In this document: piece by piece, positions 4,601 to 6,667 of the stretch
Numbering within the stretch: position 1 is the stretch's first letter
How the letters are laid out: every line of letters starts with the position of its first letter
From: an uncultured Chloroflexaceae bacterium
Lineage (GTDB): Bacteria; Chloroflexota; Chloroflexia; Chloroflexales; Chloroflexaceae
NCBI GenBank assembly: GCA_937141995.1
Contig: CAKZQX010000438.1
Span: 1-6,667 of the forward strand
Direction of reading: 5' to 3'
Length of the DNA stretch: 6,667 nt
Notes under the pieces: model-generated
What the model was told of the DNA's origin: nothing
The model's input: only the letters and a program-made list of their open reading frames with translations
Databases searched by the model: none
Made by a program: the position numbers and the translations under genes

Positions 4601-4673
4601 GAGACTGTATAAGTCGTGTTACTGATTACAGAGGTTAGTAAACACACCCGACCAGGTCAGGAAAGGAACTGCT

Positions 4674-5465
4674 ATGCCGGTTGCAGCACGCGATAACGTG
4701 ACACTGGCTTGTGCGAATCACGGCACAGGTGCGCCCCTGCTACTGCTCCACGGGGCGATGGTCTCCCGGCGCTACTGGCAACCCCAGGTTGACCATTTTG
4801 CCCGACGCTATCGGGTGATCACCTGCGACCTGCGCGGCCACGGTGAGTCACCGGTATCCGCCGATGATTACTCTGTTGCGCAGTTTACCCGCGATATTGT
4901 AGACCTGCTGGATCACCTGGAACTGGAGCGGGTGGTCTGCTGTGGGCACTCGCTGGGGGGGATGGTTGCACAGGAACTGGCGATCAGTTACCCGGAACGG
5001 GTCTATGCGCTGGTGCTGGCAGATACCTGGCACTACCCGCGTGGCATGCCCTGGGAGCCGTTTCCTTTTCGTACAGTGGCGCTCAAGTGGATGCTGCACA
5101 TATGGCCGGTTTCACAACTTGCGCAGATGATGGTTCAGGGGTTAGGAGCGTTTAACCCGGATATACGGCCCTATCTTGAGACGGAGCTACAGCAGCAAAT
5201 TCAGGACCGCGCGAATTTCTTGAAGATCTGGGATGCGGCTATTGATTTCGATAGTACGTCTCGACTGTCGGCGATTGCCTGTCCAACGCTGATTTTGATG
5301 AGCGCGCACTTCCTCTACACCTACACTCAGGCGCTCGATATGCGCCGCCGAATTGCTAACGCCGAGATGGTCATGATTCCGCGTGCGGGGCATCTGCTTA
5401 ATCTGGATAACCCGGAGGCGTTTAACACCACGCTGGAGAAGTTCCTGGAGCGGGTCGCATGGTAG
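4674..5465 (+). CDS. alpha/beta hydrolase fold protein, catalytic Asp not at the usual site
   Basis: A 263-aa protein of normal length for the family. LLLLHG (22-27) is the oxyanion-hole strand, CDLRGHGES (51-59) the typical loop after beta 4, and GHSLGG (91-96) the nucleophile elbow with Ser93. His240 in RAGH is the catalytic His, followed by the usual N-L-D-N-P-E helix. The acid normally found after strand 7 in a G-x-x-D motif is absent: the aligned stretch after PTLILM is S-A-H-F-L-Y. Asp117 (LVLADT), after strand 6, is a possible substitute but is common in the family anyway. The closest flavour is the enol-lactonase/esterase group; the substrate is unknown. The start is ATG at 4674, with a GGAAAGGA sequence 8 nt upstream. 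It is monocistronic, cytoplasmic and convergent with the J-protein gene. Confidence 0.92.
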   Translation: MPVAARDNVTLACANHGTGAPLLLLHGAMVSRRYWQPQVDHFARRYRVITCDLRGHGESPVSADDYSVAQFTRDIVDLLDHLELERVVCCGHSLGGMVAQELAISYPERVYALVLADTWHYPRGMPWEPFPFRTVALKWMLHIWPVSQLAQMMVQGLGAFNPDIRPYLETELQQQIQDRANFLKIWDAAIDFDSTSRLSAIACPTLILMSAHFLYTYTQALDMRRRIANAEMVMIPRAGHLLNLDNPEAFNTTLEKFLERVAW

Positions 5466-5496
5466 AGAAGAAACAATGTGACGTGGGCACGAAGAA

Positions 5497-5549
5497 CCCC
5501 CGCCGGTTACTCACGGTCAGAATCCGACTCGGGAGCGGACCGGCGGGGG
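5497..5549. terminator. GC hairpin between convergent genes
   Basis: CCCCCGCCGGT (5497-5507) and ACCGGCGGGGG (5539-5549) are perfect 11-bp inverted partners with a 31-nt loop. No T tract follows. It lies 32 nt past the hydrolase stop and could slow transcription from both sides. Confidence 0.5.
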
Positions 5550-5601
5550 CGTTGCCGATGTATCGCCAGACCGTTCATGCGTATCCCCGTGCCGGTTTTT
5601 T
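5539..5601 (+). terminator. hairpin with T tract, terminator for the hydrolase
   Basis: ACCGGCGGGG (5539-5548) can also pair with CCCC-GT-GCCGGT (5585-5596), leaving a 2-nt bulge, and TTTTTT follows at once (5596-5601). This looks like an intrinsic terminator whose left arm is shared with the hairpin at 5497-5549, so only one of the two can form. The loop of about 36 nt is long for a terminator. Confidence 0.5.
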
Positions 5602-5607
5602 CTGCGG

Positions 5608-6555
5608 TTATACCTGGGCATAGCTGTACTGCCGACTCTGCGCCAGATCGCGCAGCGTGTCAAGTTCGTTGTCGTTCAGGTCATCCGGCAGAACTAGCTT
5701 GACCCTGGCGTACAGGTCGCCCCGTTCGGCTGGATTATCCAGTCGGGGCATGCCTTTCTTGCGCAGGCGAAAGATCTTGTCGGCCTGGGTGCGAGGCGGA
5801 ATCTTCAGTTTTACGGTGCCGTCCAGTGTCTGGACGCGCGCCTCACCACCGATTGCCGCGGTGTAGATATCGACCGGCACCTCGGTATGCAGATCGTGGC
5901 TCTCGCGCACAAACTGCGGATGGGGCAGCACCTCAATCACCAGGTAGAGATCGCCCGCCAGTCCACCGGCAAGCCCCGGCCGGCCCCGGCCGGACAGCCG
6001 AATGCGCGAGTTGGTTTGCACACCCGGCGGAATGCGGGCCTCGATTCGCTGCTCCCCCACATGGATCATGCGGCTGGTGCCATGCAACGCTTCCTCCAGC
6101 GTAACCTCGACCAGCGTTTCGACATCGCGGCCGCGGTGCGGACGTGGTTCCGCGGTAGGCCCACCCTGCCCAAACATTGAGCCGAAGATATCGGCAAAGG
6201 GTGCGCCCCCGCCAAACAGTTCTTCGAGGTCTTCCGGCGAGAGGTTGCCGGTTGAGTAGACCCGACTGCCCGCGCCATCTGCGCCATTCGGCCAGCCATA
6301 ACCGGCGTTTGCGCCGCCGTTGTGCTGCCATTGCCGGTATTGCCGGCGTAGCGTGTCATACTGTTTGCGCTTTTCCGGGTCGCCCAGCGTCTGGTAGGCC
6401 TCGTTGATCGCTTTGAAGCGCGCTTCGGCCTGCTGATCGCCGGGTTTGACATCCGGGTGGTTCTCGCGCGCCAGTTTGCGGTAAGCCTGCTTGATCGCTT
6501 TATCGCCGGCATCGGGCTTTACCCCAAGCTCGGCATAGTAGTCTCTAATTTCCAT
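5608..6555 (-). CDS. dnaJ: type II (CbpA-like) DnaJ co-chaperone
   Basis: A 315-aa J-protein. The J domain spans residues 4-68 (RDYYAELGV, HPD at 33-35, EAYQTLGDPEKRKQYD). It is followed by a Gly-rich linker (78-97) and an acidic/Phe segment (LSPEDLEELFGGGAPFADIFG, 105-125). Two C-terminal substrate-binding domains follow from about 143, with LEEALHG, RIPPGV, PHPQFVRESHDL, KIPPRTQ and RLRKKGMP. The four-CxxCxGxG zinc finger of type I DnaJ is absent, so it belongs to the CbpA/DnaJ2 class. It would stimulate Hsp70 ATPase in the cytoplasm and deliver substrates. I place the start at 6555, because family members begin a few residues before DYY. An upstream in-frame ATG at 6606 would add 17 residues translated from a heptamer repeat and has no Shine-Dalgarno. 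No dnaK or grpE is visible. Confidence 0.93.
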   Translation of the reverse strand: MEIRDYYAELGVKPDAGDKAIKQAYRKLARENHPDVKPGDQQAEARFKAINEAYQTLGDPEKRKQYDTLRRQYRQWQHNGGANAGYGWPNGADGAGSRVYSTGNLSPEDLEELFGGGAPFADIFGSMFGQGGPTAEPRPHRGRDVETLVEVTLEEALHGTSRMIHVGEQRIEARIPPGVQTNSRIRLSGRGRPGLAGGLAGDLYLVIEVLPHPQFVRESHDLHTEVPVDIYTAAIGGEARVQTLDGTVKLKIPPRTQADKIFRLRKKGMPRLDNPAERGDLYARVKLVLPDDLNDNELDTLRDLAQSRQYSYAQV

Positions 6556-6562
6556 AGCTGTG

Positions 6563-6597
6563 ATCCGTAATCCGTAGTCTGTATCCCGTAATCGATA
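6563..6597. repeat. tandem heptanucleotide repeat, five units
   Basis: Units ATCCGTA, ATCCGTA, GTCTGTA, TCCCGTA and ATCGATA follow without gaps on the plus strand, with the third position of each mostly C and a TA end. This resembles the short tandemly repeated heptamers known from cyanobacteria and some other bacteria. It ends 8 bp upstream of the chosen dnaJ start. Confidence 0.75.
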
Positions 6598-6605
6598 GTC
6601 ACTCA

Positions 6606-6667
6606 TTCACATGCGTTACGCGGTGGTTCATCAAACCGGGCGTTTCACCCGGTGAACGGCAGAATCG
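6606..6667 (+). repeat. dispersed repeat, copy C (runs off the window)
   Basis: GTTACGCGGTGG (6615-6626), TCAAACCGG (6630-6638) and GTTTCA (6641-6646) match copy L in the same spacing, as do several single positions; about 70% of roughly 60 bases are identical. ACCGGG...CCCGGT (6634-6652) forms a 6-bp hairpin. It lies directly upstream of the heptamer repeat and dnaJ. Confidence 0.7.

Larger units (their letters stand above)
4145..4673. other. gene-free divergent intergenic region
   Basis: From left to right this region holds the leader and promoter of the 70-aa gene, the 17-bp palindrome, about 100 bp in which I see nothing definite (4341-4450), repeat copy R (4452-4600) and about 70 bp before the hydrolase start. 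For the hydrolase, only a weak -10-like TATAAG (4608-4613) is visible, without a convincing -35. Confidence 0.55.

Noticed and set aside
4650..4673. CAGGTCAGGAAAGGAACTGC, similar to the conserved tip of SRP RNA
   Set aside because: The key GGAAGGAAGCAGC order is broken, no flanking helix is seen, and the sequence is explained as the hydrolase ribosome site.
5478..5702. 74-codon plus-strand frame after the hydrolase
   Set aside because: It crosses the GC hairpins and runs into the antisense of dnaJ; no ribosome site.
1..6667. CRISPR array, tRNA or rRNA genes, transposase, integrase or toxin-antitoxin genes
   Set aside because: No regularly spaced identical repeats, no T-loop or conserved rRNA motifs, and no protein with such domains in any frame. 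The two orphan genes lack a partner that would support a toxin-antitoxin call.

Overview
The window (6,667 bases, roughly 58% G+C by eye) looks like chromosomal DNA of a bacterium. My best guess is phylum Chloroflexota. This rests on a DUF2089 / SHOCT-like / DUF4097 gene set, a zinc-finger-free J-protein, a tandem heptanucleotide repeat and small dispersed repeats. No rRNA, tRNA, CRISPR array, transposase or phage gene was found, so the assignment is an inference from style and not from a marker gene.

Region 1 (1-2700, minus strand) is a compact operon read from right to left. A sigma70-like promoter (2658-2686) and an 18-bp inverted repeat precede four genes: a 60-aa single-pass membrane protein (2406-2588), a DUF2089 helix-turn-helix protein whose zinc ribbon has lost three of four cysteines (1989-2375), a 116-aa SHOCT/YvlB-N-like protein (1649-1999, overlapping its neighbour by 11 bp), and a large DUF4097-type beta-repeat protein with a basic, then Pro/Ala/Thr-rich tail that runs off the left edge. 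The likely role is an envelope-linked or stress-linked module related in content to the YvlB/LiaX group of Firmicutes.

Region 2 (2700-3660, plus strand) is mostly non-coding. It holds two plus-strand promoter-like sites, one of them near-consensus at 2917-2945. A leader of about 360 nt follows, with many potential hairpins and at least one pair of mutually exclusive stems. Then comes a 72-aa orphan gene (3314-3532) and a good intrinsic terminator (3623-3652). A 14-bp perfect (16/17 extended) inverted repeat brackets the end of the leader and the gene (3143-3159 and 3555-3571).

Region 3 (3690-4600) contains a 70-aa orphan gene on the minus strand with its own promoter, a perfect Shine-Dalgarno and a terminator. 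It lies between two inverted copies of a roughly 150-180 bp dispersed repeat. A third copy begins at 6606 and leaves the window.

Region 4 (4600-6667) holds two convergent genes: an alpha/beta hydrolase (plus) with the nucleophile Ser and the His but no Asp at the usual acid position, and a CbpA-like type II J-protein (minus). G/C-rich hairpins lie between them, one backed by a T tract. A five-unit heptamer repeat lies just 5' of the likely dnaJ start.

The regions do not form one obvious pathway. The unusual material is the structured leader with its orphan ORF, the inverted-repeat-flanked orphan, and the altered key residues in two otherwise recognisable proteins.
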